From: Streptomyces olivaceus
GTDB lineage: Bacteria > Actinomycetota > Actinomycetes > Streptomycetales > Streptomycetaceae
Assembly: GCF_000721235.1 (NCBI RefSeq)
Contig: NZ_JOFH01000029.1
Coordinates: forward strand, 1-64,000
Reading direction: 5' to 3'
DNA: 64,000 bases
Part shown: piece after piece, positions 1 through 7,636 of the stretch
Position numbering within the stretch: the first letter of the stretch is position 1
How the letters are laid out: each line of letters begins with the position of its first letter
Position numbers and translations under genes: made by a program
The notes under the pieces: generated by a model
Database searches by the model: none
Told to the model about the DNA's origin: nothing
Seen by the model: the letters and a program-made list of their open reading frames with translations, nothing else

Positions 1-99
1 CAATGGCTGCATACCTACAATCACCACCGCGGACACACCGCGCTGAAAGGGCAACCACCCGCCAGCCGCGTCCCCAACCTCACAGGGCAATACAGCTAG
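1..99 (+). CDS. Transposase C-terminus (IS481-type DDE), partial
   Basis: The first 33 codons in frame 1 read QWLHTYNHHRGHTALKGQPP and then a short tail ending in NLTGQYS before TAG at 97-99. The pattern YN..R.HTAL.G.PP....NL.G.YS is the typical C-terminus of IS481-family integrase-like (rve) transposases. Only the tail is inside the window, so it cannot be said whether the element is intact. Its left end is outside, and no right inverted repeat could be confirmed. A strong hairpin follows 11 bases after the stop codon. Confidence 0.8.
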   Translation, partial: QWLHTYNHHRGHTALKGQPPASRVPNLTGQYS

Positions 100-109
100 T
101 CCGCGATTG

Positions 110-161
110 CAACGCCGATGGGGCGGTCACCCGGATTCGGGTGACCGCCCCATCGGCGTTG
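110..161. terminator. 24-bp perfect hairpin, bidirectional terminator
   Basis: Arms 110-133 and 138-161 are perfectly complementary over 24 bp around a GATT loop. The hairpin lies between the rightward transposase tail and leftward hupA, so it could serve both. There is no T-run, as is common for Streptomyces terminators. Confidence 0.8.
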
Positions 162-167
162 CGTGGT

Positions 168-240
168 GCGCCCCGCAAGGGGCGCGGGGAACTGCGCGAC
201 CAGCCACGGACGGCCCGCAGCCGCATACGGCCGCAGCCCG
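168..240. repeat. Recurrent Streptomyces intergenic repeat (candidate)
   Basis: The sequence opens with a 7-bp hairpin (GCGCCCC, loop GCAA, GGGGCGC, 168-185) and continues GGGGAACTGCGCGACCAGCC and a purine/CCGCAGCCGC tail. I recall near-identical sequences between genes in many Streptomyces chromosomes. That is memory of a pattern, not a search, and no second copy was seen in this window. It lies downstream of hupA. Confidence 0.45.
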
Positions 241-282
241 GACGAACGGTCCGCGCAGTCCCCGGCGCTACAAGCGGAGCGC

Positions 283-564
283 TTACTTGCCCTTGGCGGC
301 TTCCTTCAGCTTGGAGCCCGCGGAGACCTTGACGCTGTAGCCGGCCGGGATCTGGATCGGCTCGCCGGTCTGCGGGTTGCGGGCGGTGCGAGCGGCACGG
401 TGGGTGCGCTCGAAGGTCAGGAAGCCGGGGATCGTGACCTTCTCGTCGCCCTTGGAAACGATGTCGCCGACAACCTCGGCGAACGCGGCCAGCACGGCGT
501 CGGCGTCCTTGCGGGTCACCTCGGCGCGGTCGGCCAGCGCGGCCACCAGCTCACTGCGGTTCAT
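283..564 (-). CDS. hupA: HU-family nucleoid protein HupA
   Basis: A 93-residue histone-like DNA-binding protein starting MNRSELVAALADRA. It has the full HU fold: two N-terminal helices, the VTIPGFLTFERTHRAARTARN beta-arm region with the conserved arm RNPQTGEPIQIPA, and a KEAAKGK end. HU dimers bend and compact DNA. The ATG at 564 is preceded by CGGGAG at proper spacing. The frame stays open far upstream but has no HU homology there. The length matches the vegetative HupA of streptomycetes rather than the long HupS with a lysine-rich tail. It is monocistronic, ending at the long hairpin 110-161. Confidence 0.95.
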   Translation of the reverse strand: MNRSELVAALADRAEVTRKDADAVLAAFAEVVGDIVSKGDEKVTIPGFLTFERTHRAARTARNPQTGEPIQIPAGYSVKVSAGSKLKEAAKGK

Positions 565-916
565 GTTGTTACTCCCGTGTTCTTCTTGCCGTTGAGGCGT
601 GCCACGCGGCGGAGCCGCATGATGGGCACAGCGATGCCGATGCTGCCAGGGACCTCTGACACTCCCCGGACCCGGGTCGGTCCTCAGACCCTCGCGCCCA
701 GGGAGGCATCCTGCCTCCACCTGCGGCGGTAAAGCCAATCCGGCACCCCCAGGAGTCGTGAGAACACCCTTGGGAGTCACACGCCGAGAGGGCCTGAGCC
801 TTGCGCCACACTAGAGGGCGATCCGAGGCCCGTCGTCCCGCGACGCGCCGGAGGAGCGGCCCGCCGTGGTGATCCTCACCACCACGCCACAGGCCGTCTT
901 CCCCCGTACGCGGAAC
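565..916. other. Intergenic region upstream of hupA
   Basis: These 352 bases separate the 3' end of the malic enzyme gene from hupA, and both genes read leftward. The region must hold the hupA promoter and 5' leader. A weak 7-bp hairpin (GTGGTGA/TCACCAC, 866-882) just past the malic enzyme stop could be a terminator. No convincing small gene, RNA or repeat was seen. Confidence 0.5.
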
Positions 917-2332
917 CTACGCCACCACTCCGGCGGCCTTCGCCGCCTCCCGCACGGCGCCCGCGACGGCACCGGCGACCTTGTCGTTGAAGACGCTCGG
1001 AATGATGTAGTTCGGGTTGATCTCGTCCTCGGTCACCACGTCCGCGAGGGCGTGCGCGGCGGCGAGCATCATCTCGGTGTTGACCGTGCGGGACTGGGCG
1101 TCCAGCAGGCCGCGGAAGACACCCGGGAAGACCAGCACGTTGTTGATCTGGTTGGGGAAGTCGCTGCGGCCGGTGGCGACGACCGCGGCCGTCTCGCGGG
1201 CCACGGCCGGGTCCACCTCGGGGTCCGGGTTCGCGAGCGCGAACACGATCGCACCGTCCGCCATGGCGGCCACGTCCGCGCCGTCCAGGACGTTCGGGGC
1301 GGAGACGCCGATGAACACGTCCGCGCCGTGCACGGCCTCCTTGAGGGTGCCGGTGAGGCCCTCGGGGTTGGTGTTGTCGGCGATCCAGCGCAGCGCGGAC
1401 TCCGGCGCGGCGTCGACCAGGTCGGCGCGACCGGCGTGCACGACGCCGTGGATGTCGGCGACGACGGCGTTCTTCACACCGGCGGCGAGCAGCAGCTTGA
1501 GGATGGCCGTACCGGCCGCGCCGGCGCCGGACATGACGACCCGTACGTTCTCGATGCCCTTGCCCACCACGCGCAGGGCGTTGGTCAGGGCGGCGAGGAC
1601 GACGATCGCGGTGCCGTGCTGGTCGTCGTGGAAGACGGGGATGTCGAGGGCCTCGCGCAGCCGGGCCTCGATCTCGAAGCAGCGCGGCGCGGAGATGTCC
1701 TCCAGGTTGATGCCGGCGAAGCCCGGGGCGATGGCCTTGACGATCTCGACGATCGCGTCGGTGTCCTGGGTGTCCAGGCAGATCGGCCAGGCGTCGATGC
1801 CGGCGAAGCGCTTGAACAGGGCCGCCTTGCCCTCCATCACCGGCAGCGCGGCCTTCGGACCGATGTTGCCGAGGCCCAGCACGGCGGAACCGTCCGTCAC
1901 GACCGCAACGGAGTTGCGCTTGATGGTGAGGCGGCGGGCGTCCTCGGGGTTCTCGGCGATCGCCATGCAGACGCGGGCCACGCCGGGCGTGTAGACCATG
2001 GACAGGTCGTCGCGGTTGCGGATGGGGTGCTTGGACGCCATCTCGATCTTGCCGCCGAGGTGCATCAGGAAGGTACGGTCCGAGACCTTGCCCAGGCTGA
2101 CGCCCTCTACGCCGCGCAGCTGTTCGACGATCTCGTCGGCGTGTGCGGTCGAGCCGGCCGCGATGGTGACGTCGATGCGGAGCTTGTCGTGGCCGGAGGC
2201 CGTGACGTCGAGGCCGGTGACCGAGCCTCCGGAGGATTCCACGGCCGTGGTGAGCTGCGATACGGCGGTTCCGCCCGCGGGCACCTCCAGCCTGACCGTC
2301 ATCGAGTAGGAGACGCTGGGCGCCGTTGCCAT
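917..2332 (-). CDS. NAD(P)-dependent malic enzyme with N-terminal ACT-like domain
   Basis: A 471-residue malate oxidoreductase (decarboxylating), converting malate to pyruvate and CO2 in the cytoplasm. Residues 1 to about 85 form an ACT-like module (SMTVRLEVPAGGTAVSQL...), as in bacterial regulated malic enzymes. The malic N-domain follows with VYTPGVARVC and GLGNIGPKAALPVMEGKAAL, then the Rossmann domain with GAGAAGTAI. The ATG at 2332 has AGAGGAAG upstream. The ACT domain suggests allosteric control by a small ligand. It is monocistronic, with a 500-base upstream region. Cofactor choice (NAD or NADP) cannot be decided from motifs alone. Confidence 0.93.
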   Translation of the reverse strand: MATAPSVSYSMTVRLEVPAGGTAVSQLTTAVESSGGSVTGLDVTASGHDKLRIDVTIAAGSTAHADEIVEQLRGVEGVSLGKVSDRTFLMHLGGKIEMASKHPIRNRDDLSMVYTPGVARVCMAIAENPEDARRLTIKRNSVAVVTDGSAVLGLGNIGPKAALPVMEGKAALFKRFAGIDAWPICLDTQDTDAIVEIVKAIAPGFAGINLEDISAPRCFEIEARLREALDIPVFHDDQHGTAIVVLAALTNALRVVGKGIENVRVVMSGAGAAGTAILKLLLAAGVKNAVVADIHGVVHAGRADLVDAAPESALRWIADNTNPEGLTGTLKEAVHGADVFIGVSAPNVLDGADVAAMADGAIVFALANPDPEVDPAVARETAAVVATGRSDFPNQINNVLVFPGVFRGLLDAQSRTVNTEMMLAAAHALADVVTEDEINPNYIIPSVFNDKVAGAVAGAVREAAKAAGVVA

Positions 2333-2421
2333 GGCCGACTTCCTCTGCTTTCACCGTGTAACTGGGTTGTGCCGTCCGATCGTCGCACCTACCACCGAGT
2401 ACGCGGTAGCCGCCCCGGATT

Positions 2422-2438
2422 GCGAACTTTATGTTCGC
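2422..2438. promoter_or_regulatory. Inverted repeat upstream of malic enzyme
   Basis: GCGAAC, five bases, then GTTCGC, about 90 bases upstream of the malic enzyme start. It resembles the Gram-positive LexA box CGAAC-n4-GTTCG, but the spacer is five rather than four, so LexA binding is doubtful. The rest of 2333-2711 shows no gene; it is AT-richer near 2440-2480 and probably contains the promoter. Confidence 0.3.
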
Positions 2439-2711
2439 GCCCGCTTTCGGAAAACTTCTTCCACCATACGAGAAACGGCTTGTCGAGGGAAGAGGGCACC
2501 CGCCGAAAAGGGGCGTGCGTGCCGCGTTCCGGGGGATGTCGCGGGGGCGGTCCGGAGAGATACCTGCGGGACGGGAATTGCCTTGCGGGGATCGTTTGTT
2601 ACCTTGGATGTGGCACCGGCTCGATCCAAGCCCCCGGGCCCAACCATCGTCGCTACGAGCGACCACTTGCCGCGAGGCGAGCATGGCGGGTCGGTGCCAC
2701 TTGACTGATCG

Positions 2712-2748
2712 CGGGAGGCCCGCGCCGGACGACGGCGCGGGCCTCCCG
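2712..2748 (-). terminator. Terminator of the helD-like gene
   Basis: A perfect 15-bp stem (2712-2726 with 2734-2748, 7-base loop) lies downstream of the helicase stop codon. A second perfect 8-bp stem, CCCGCGGG/TCCG/CCCGCGGG, sits at 2784-2803, nearer the stop codon. Confidence 0.75.
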
Positions 2749-2833
2749 TGCGTCCGCGGCGCCCCGGGGCTCGTGTCCCCACTCCCGCGGGTCCGCCCGC
2801 GGGACCGGGCCCGCAGGCGGCCCGCGGCTCGCC

Positions 2834-5170
2834 TCAGTCCCGCAGCAGGTCCGGCACTCCCCCGGCGTCCGGCTCGTCCCGCTCGCCGGAGACGACGGTG
2901 AGCTGCTGGGTGGCCCGGGTCAGGGCGACATACAGCACGCGCAGGCCCGCGGGCGACTCGTCGGCGATCTCGGCCGGGGAGACGACGACCGTGGCGTCGT
3001 ACTCCAGGCCCTTGGCCTCCAGGCTGCCCAGCGCCACCACCCGGTCGCCGAGCCCGGCGAGCCGGCGCCGGAACTCCTCGCGCCGGTTCATGGCGACGAC
3101 GACGCCGACGGTGCCGTCGACCAGGCCGAGGAGGCGGGCGGCCTCCGCACGGGCGGTGTCGGCCAGGGAGTCCCGGACGACGGCGAAGCGCGGCCGGACG
3201 CCGGTCGAGCGGACGGCGGACGGTGACCGCGAGCCGGGCATGGCGAGGGCGAGCACCTTCGCGGCCAGCTCGGCGATCTCGGCCGGGTTGCGGTAGTTCA
3301 CGGTCAGCTCGAAGCGGCGCCGCGGGCGGGTGCCCAGGGCCTCGTCGCGGGCGGCGGCCGCCTCGTCGGGGTCGGACCAGGAGGACTGGGCCGGGTCGCC
3401 GACGACCGTCCAGGTGGCGTGCCGGCCGCGGCGGCCCACCATCCGCCACTGCATGGGCGTCAGGTCCTGGGCCTCGTCGACGATGACGTGCGCGTACTCG
3501 GTGCGTTCCTGGGCGAGGCGCTCGGCGCGCTCCCACTGGGTCTCCTCGCGCTGCGGCATCAGCTCCTCCAGGCCGGTGAGCTGGTCCAGCGGGTCCGCCT
3601 CGCGCCGCTTGCGGGGGCGGGCCGGGGTACCGACGATCGCCTGCAGCTCGTCGAGCAGGGCGACGTCGTGCACGGAGTACCCCGCGCGCCGCAGCGAACG
3701 GGCCACCTTGCGGACCTCCCCCGGGTTCAGGACGCGCCGGGCCCAGCGGCCGAGGCGCCGCTCGTCCGCCATGGCCGCCAGCACGGCCCCCGGGGTCAGC
3801 TCCGGCCACCAGGCGTCCAGGAACTCCGTGAAGGGGTCCTCGGCGCTGACGTCCTCGTCGAAGGAGGAGCGCAGCTCGGCGGCGAGCTCGGGGTCGGTGT
3901 GCCGGGCACCGGCGCCGGACTTCTCCCACAGGGCGTCCAGGAGCAGCCGGCGGGCGCGGGGGCGCAGCAGGTTGACGGGCGCGGTGCCGCCGAGGACGGT
4001 GCGGCGGATGCCGGCCAGTTCCTCGGCCTCCAGTTCGAGGCGGCGGCCGAAGGCGACGACCCTCAGCAGGGTCGGCGAGTCGGCGGGCTCCAGCGCCCCG
4101 CGCGCGGCCTTGCGCAGCACCGGCAGCATGCGGGACGAGCCCTTGACGCGGGCGGTCGCCGGGGAGTCGTACAGCGTGGCGCCCTCGCCCGCCGCGTCGT
4201 CGGCCAGCGAGCCGATCGCGCGGATGGCGACCTGCCCCTCCTCGCCGAGGGAGGGCAGCACGCCCTCGGTGTACGCCACGAGCAGCGGCGTCGGCGAGAC
4301 GATGAGGATGCCGCCCGCGTACCGGCGCCGGTCCTGGTAGAGCAGGTACGCCGCCCGGTGCAGGGCGACGGCGGTCTTGCCGGTGCCGGGGCCGCCCTCG
4401 ACGTACGTCACGGAGGCGGCGGGGGCGCGGATCACCCGGTCCTGCTCGGCCTGGATGGAGGCCACGATGTCCCGCATGGAGTGCGTACGGGCCTGTCCGA
4501 GGGCTGCCATCAGGGCGCCGTCACCGACGACGGCCAGCTCCTCGCCGTCCAGGCGGGCCGTGATCTCGGGCCGCATCAGGTCGTCCTCGACGCCGAGGAC
4601 GCGCCGGCCCTTGGAGCGGATCACCCGGCGGCGTACGACGCGGCCCGGGTCGACCGGTGTGGACCGGTAGAAGGGGGCCGCGGCGGGGGCCCGCCAGTCG
4701 ATGACCAGCGGGGCGTAGTCCGCGTCCAGGACGCCGATGCGGCCGATGTGCAGGGTCTCGGCGATCTCGGCGGTGCGGTCGGGCCCGAGGGCGCCCTCGG
4801 CGGGCTCGACCGCCGTGTACGCGCCGTCCGGGCCCTTCTTGCCGTCCTTGCCGAGGAGCAGGTCGATGCGGCCGAACAGGAAGTCCTCGAACTCGTTGTT
4901 CAGGCGGTTGAGGTGGATGCCGGCCCGGAAGACCTGCGCGTCGCGCTCGGCCAGGGCACCGGGCGTGCCGACGTGGCCGCGCTGGGCGGCGTCGTGCATG
5001 AGGAACTCCGCCTCGTGGATCTTCTCCTCGAGGCGGCGGTACACCCGGTCCAGGTGTGCCTGTTCCAGACCGATCTCCCGGTCCCGTACGGAGTCCTCGC
5101 GTACGGGGTCCTCCGGTCCGGAGTCGTGCACCGGGTCGACCGCTGAGTCCTGACGTGCCTGTGCGGCCAC
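2834..5170 (-). CDS. HelD/HelR-type superfamily 1 helicase-like ATPase
   Basis: A 778-residue UvrD/Rep-fold ATPase of the HelD group. HelD proteins bind RNA polymerase and release stalled complexes. Some actinobacterial members (HelR) displace rifamycins from RNAP. Visible features are a charged N-terminal coiled region (about 25-130, the HelD-specific arm), Walker A GGPGTGKTAVALHRAAYLL near residue 255, Walker B HVIVDEAQDLTPMQW, and a C-terminal motif VLYVALTRATQQLTVV. The start is GTG at 5170 with GAAGGGGGCCAG just upstream. That ribosome-binding site lies inside a 10-bp inverted repeat. It is downstream of rsuA, separated by 70 bases. Classification as HelR proper would need comparison. 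Confidence 0.88.
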   Translation of the reverse strand: MAAQARQDSAVDPVHDSGPEDPVREDSVRDREIGLEQAHLDRVYRRLEEKIHEAEFLMHDAAQRGHVGTPGALAERDAQVFRAGIHLNRLNNEFEDFLFGRIDLLLGKDGKKGPDGAYTAVEPAEGALGPDRTAEIAETLHIGRIGVLDADYAPLVIDWRAPAAAPFYRSTPVDPGRVVRRRVIRSKGRRVLGVEDDLMRPEITARLDGEELAVVGDGALMAALGQARTHSMRDIVASIQAEQDRVIRAPAASVTYVEGGPGTGKTAVALHRAAYLLYQDRRRYAGGILIVSPTPLLVAYTEGVLPSLGEEGQVAIRAIGSLADDAAGEGATLYDSPATARVKGSSRMLPVLRKAARGALEPADSPTLLRVVAFGRRLELEAEELAGIRRTVLGGTAPVNLLRPRARRLLLDALWEKSGAGARHTDPELAAELRSSFDEDVSAEDPFTEFLDAWWPELTPGAVLAAMADERRLGRWARRVLNPGEVRKVARSLRRAGYSVHDVALLDELQAIVGTPARPRKRREADPLDQLTGLEELMPQREETQWERAERLAQERTEYAHVIVDEAQDLTPMQWRMVGRRGRHATWTVVGDPAQSSWSDPDEAAAARDEALGTRPRRRFELTVNYRNPAEIAELAAKVLALAMPGSRSPSAVRSTGVRPRFAVVRDSLADTARAEAARLLGLVDGTVGVVVAMNRREEFRRRLAGLGDRVVALGSLEAKGLEYDATVVVSPAEIADESPAGLRVLYVALTRATQQLTVVSGERDEPDAGGVPDLLRD

Positions 5171-5172
5171 CT

Positions 5173-5222
5173 GGCCCCCTTCTGACGTGCTGGGCAGCCG
5201 TCAAAAATACGCGAAGGGGGCC
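5173..5222 (-). promoter_or_regulatory. Leader hairpin covering the helD ribosome-binding site
   Basis: GGCCCCCTTC (5173-5182) and GAAGGGGGCC (5213-5222) are perfect inverted repeats, 10 bp with a 30-base loop. In the leftward transcript the 3' arm contains GAAGGGGG, the likely Shine-Dalgarno sequence, three bases from the GTG region. It could hide the ribosome-binding site, terminate rsuA transcripts, or be an operator. Confidence 0.5.
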
Positions 5223-5240
5223 GCGGAAGCCACGCCGCGA

Positions 5241-6080
5241 CTACGCGTCCACCTCCACCAGCCGCTTGCCGTCGAAGGTCATGACCTCGAAGTGGGAGAT
5301 CTGGTTGGGCTCGAAGGCGGCGCCGCCGTGCACGTAGAGCGGCTTCTTGGCCTTCTCCGTGGTGGCGTCCGGTATGCCGTACCCCCACTCCGGGACCGTC
5401 CAGGAGTTGAGGGTCTCCCGCTCGCCGTTCTTGCCGACGGCGACCAGGGAGCACTTCTGGGGGCCCTTGACGTTCTTCAGCTCCAGGACCGCCTCCGTGC
5501 CCCAGGCCTTCTTCTCCAGCGCCACGGTCGCGCTGACCTCGGTGGACGGGTCGGTGGCGGTGACCCGGTCGGGCATGGCGGCGAACGCCGACTCGGCGGG
5601 GGTGCCGGTCTGCTGCTGGGAGGCCTCGGTCTTCTTGCCGCCGCCGTCGTCGCTGCCGCCCGTGGTCGCCACGGCGGCGAAGGGGCCGCCGATGATCAGC
5701 GCGGCGGCGGTGCCCACCAGGTAGAAGTTGCGGCGGCGCTTGCCCGCGCGGCGCTCGGCGACCTCGTCCACCAGCTTCTCCGACAGGCGCGGGCTCGGCT
5801 TGGTGGTGAGCGACTCGGCGATCGCGGGTGTGCCGGTGCCCGGCAGGTCCGCGAGGGCGGCCATCATCGACTCCATGCCGGCCAGCTCGTCGAGTTGCTG
5901 GGCGCACCACTCGCAGGTGGCGAGGTGCGCCTCGAAGGCCGTCGCCTCCGCGTCGTCGAGGATCCCGAGGGCATAGGCGCCGACGGTCTCGTGCTCGTTC
6001 GGCGCCGGTGATCCCTGCATGGGGACAGAATTACCCGTATCCCCCGGACCGAATCCCTGAACTCCCCCGTAGCCGCTCAT
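5241..6080 (-). CDS. rsuA: ZAS-type transmembrane anti-sigma factor (RsuA)
   Basis: A 279-residue anti-sigma factor with the zinc motif H-x3-C-x2-C (HLATCEWC, near residue 50-60), a basic juxtamembrane stretch GKRRRN and one transmembrane helix (about 117-140, FYLVGTAAALIIGGPFAAVA). It ends in a roughly 140-residue extracytoplasmic domain. ZAS proteins hold an ECF sigma factor at the membrane until an envelope signal arrives. The ATG at 6080 shares its A with the sigma stop codon (TGATG), giving tight translational coupling. An in-frame GTG sits one codon earlier. The name follows the S. coelicolor SigU/RsuA pair from memory. Confidence 0.85.
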   Translation of the reverse strand: MSGYGGVQGFGPGDTGNSVPMQGSPAPNEHETVGAYALGILDDAEATAFEAHLATCEWCAQQLDELAGMESMMAALADLPGTGTPAIAESLTTKPSPRLSEKLVDEVAERRAGKRRRNFYLVGTAAALIIGGPFAAVATTGGSDDGGGKKTEASQQQTGTPAESAFAAMPDRVTATDPSTEVSATVALEKKAWGTEAVLELKNVKGPQKCSLVAVGKNGERETLNSWTVPEWGYGIPDATTEKAKKPLYVHGGAAFEPNQISHFEVMTFDGKRLVEVDA

Positions 6081-6658
6081 CACGCCGTCACCCCCCGCTC
6101 CTCCAGTGCCAGTTTCATCGAACGCAGGGCGTAGAACACCCGGGAGCGCACGGTGCCGCTGGGTATGCCCAGTGTCTGCGCCGCCTCATTGACGGTACGC
6201 CCCTTGAAGTACGTCTCGACGAGGACTTCCCGGTGGGCCGGGGTCAGGTCGTCGAGCGCGTCCGAAAGCGTCATCAGCCACAGCGCCTTGTCGATCTCGT
6301 CCTCCGCGGGGATGACCTCCAGCGGCGACGGATCGACCTCCTGCGGCCGGGCCTGCCGGCTGCGGTGGCCGTCGATGACGATGCGCCGGGCGACCGTCAC
6401 CAGCCAGGGGCGTACCGATCCGGTCGCACGGTTGAGCTGACCGGCGTTCTTCCAGGCACGGATGAGCGTCTCCTGGACGACGTCCTCGGCGCGTTGCCGG
6501 TCCCCCGCGACCAGCCGCAGCACGTACGCCAGCAAGGGGCCGGCGTGCTCGCGGTAGAGCGCGCGCATCAGCTCCTCGTCGGGTTCCGAGGACGATTGGG
6601 ACATGCGATGTCGGGCCCTGGCACCACGTTCACTGGCCACGACGGAATCCTTGCGCAC
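6080..6658 (-). CDS. sigU: ECF sigma factor, SigU-like
   Basis: A 192-residue group IV sigma factor. Region 2 runs from LMRALYREHAGPLLAYVLRL through RAEDVVQETLIRAWKN to VRPWLVTVARRIVIDGHRS. Region 4 has LTPAHREVLVETYFKGRTVNEAAQTLGIPSGTVRSRVFYALRS with a clear helix-turn-helix. I chose GTG at 6658 because CCGGAGGTGG precedes it at good spacing. The internal ATG at 6604 lacks a ribosome-binding site but is where homology begins. In S. coelicolor SigU controls secreted-protein and differentiation genes. It is probably autoregulated with rsuA, but no promoter was assigned. Confidence 0.87.
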   Translation of the reverse strand: MRKDSVVASERGARARHRMSQSSSEPDEELMRALYREHAGPLLAYVLRLVAGDRQRAEDVVQETLIRAWKNAGQLNRATGSVRPWLVTVARRIVIDGHRSRQARPQEVDPSPLEVIPAEDEIDKALWLMTLSDALDDLTPAHREVLVETYFKGRTVNEAAQTLGIPSGTVRSRVFYALRSMKLALEERGVTA

Positions 6659-6852
6659 GCCCACCTCCGGTGTCCGGGGGATCCCCCAGTTGGTCGCTCG
6701 CCCATTCGGTACGGGCGCGAAGTGCGGGGCGTTCAAAGTGAGATGACAGTTTTCTCGCGGACGGTTCACCGAGCGGGACATGGCGGCACATACCCGCCCC
6801 TACCTCTTCACGTTTTCCCCACACGGGGCGCGCCGCCGGTCCGCGGCGCGGT

Positions 6853-7452
6853 TCAGCGGGCGAGGGCCGCGCGGCGGCGGTGCCTGGCGACCCGCTCGCG
6901 GTTGCCGCAGATCTCGCTGGAGCACCAGCGGCGGCGCCGGCCGCGGGAGGTGTCCACGTACACGATGGGGCAGTTGTCGCCCGCGCACTGCCGCAGGCTC
7001 GCCCGCGCGACCGGGTCGGTGAGGAGGTCCACGGCGTCCCGGGCGAGGGCGCCGAGCAGCGCCGCGCACGGTGGCGGCCCGGTCAGCTCCCGCACCAGCG
7101 CGCCGTCCCGGCCGGGCACCGCGCGCGGGGCCGGGGGCGCGGCGCGGGCGAGGTCGTTGACGCGGGCGAGCGCGAGGTCGTACGGGCCGGTGTGCGGGGG
7201 CGGCCGGTCGCGCACCAACCGCCCGGTCGCGCACCGCAGTTCGCGGAAGGCGGTGAGCCAGGCCGGGTCGGCGTGGGCCAGCGGGGTGCCGGGCGGGACG
7301 AGGCCGGCGCCGGTGATCCAGGCGCGCAGCGCCGCCACGGAGTCGAGGCGTTCGACGGGATGGGTGGTGGCGAGGAGGTCCAGGCAGCTCCGCCCGGTGT
7401 CGAAGCGCAGCTCGTACGGGTCGGTGGTCGTGCCCGGTGCCAAGTTCGCCAT
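6853..7452 (-). CDS. ABATE/CGNR zinc-finger regulator
   Basis: A 199-residue protein of the CGNR family. The N-terminal ABATE-like domain (RFDTGRSCLDLLATTH..RLDSVAALRAWI) is a putative ligand-binding part. The C-terminal zinc finger is CAGDNCPIVYVDTSRGRRRR, WCSSEICGNRERVARHRRR: C-x4-C, then C-x4-C with the CGNR signature. Family members are likely transcriptional regulators. The ATG at 7452 has ACAGGAAC before it. It stands alone, leftward, between sigU and nnaR; no target is evident. A second CGNR protein lies at 52242-52778. Confidence 0.85.
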   Translation of the reverse strand: MANLAPGTTTDPYELRFDTGRSCLDLLATTHPVERLDSVAALRAWITGAGLVPPGTPLAHADPAWLTAFRELRCATGRLVRDRPPPHTGPYDLALARVNDLARAAPPAPRAVPGRDGALVRELTGPPPCAALLGALARDAVDLLTDPVARASLRQCAGDNCPIVYVDTSRGRRRRWCSSEICGNRERVARHRRRAALAR

Positions 7453-7590
7453 GTTCCTGTCACCACCTGGGCTTGCCCGCGGCCGAGGGGGTACGCGGGC
7501 CGGGGTACGGGCTGGGAGGGGAGAACGGGTGGACCGCTCCCTCTACAGTGCCTGCCCGCTCCGACGCCCGGAACCCCTCGTACCGCTCCC

Positions 7591-7620
7591 GGGCCACTCC
7601 GGGCCACTCCGGGCCACTCC
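7591..7620. repeat. Three tandem copies of GGGCCACTCC
   Basis: Three perfect 10-base units are followed by a degenerate fourth (CGGGCCGCTCC). They lie in the 184-base gap between nnaR and the CGNR gene, just past the nnaR stop codon. They may be slippage products or a terminator-like GC element. Confidence 0.6.
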
Positions 7621-7636
7621 CGGGCCGCTCCCGGAC

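Noticed and set aside
2422..2438. LexA (SOS) box upstream of the malic enzyme
   Set aside because: The spacer between CGAAC and GTTCG is five, not four, and the gene has no link to DNA damage. Kept only as an unassigned inverted repeat.
866..2704. Long rightward open frame of 612 codons
   Set aside because: It is antisense to the malic enzyme gene and composed of V/G/D/R-rich shadow sequence typical of high-GC DNA; no domain or ribosome-binding site supports it.
876..3929. Leftward open frame of 1017 codons across malic enzyme and helicase
   Set aside because: It overlaps two strong genes in a different frame on the same strand; composition is Arg/Gly/Pro shadow.
5170..5240. Rifamycin-associated element upstream of helD
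   Set aside because: I looked for the palindromic GGGGCTTGC-GCAAGCCCC-type element known before rifamycin-resistance genes. The inverted repeat here (GGCCCCCTTC) does not match it.
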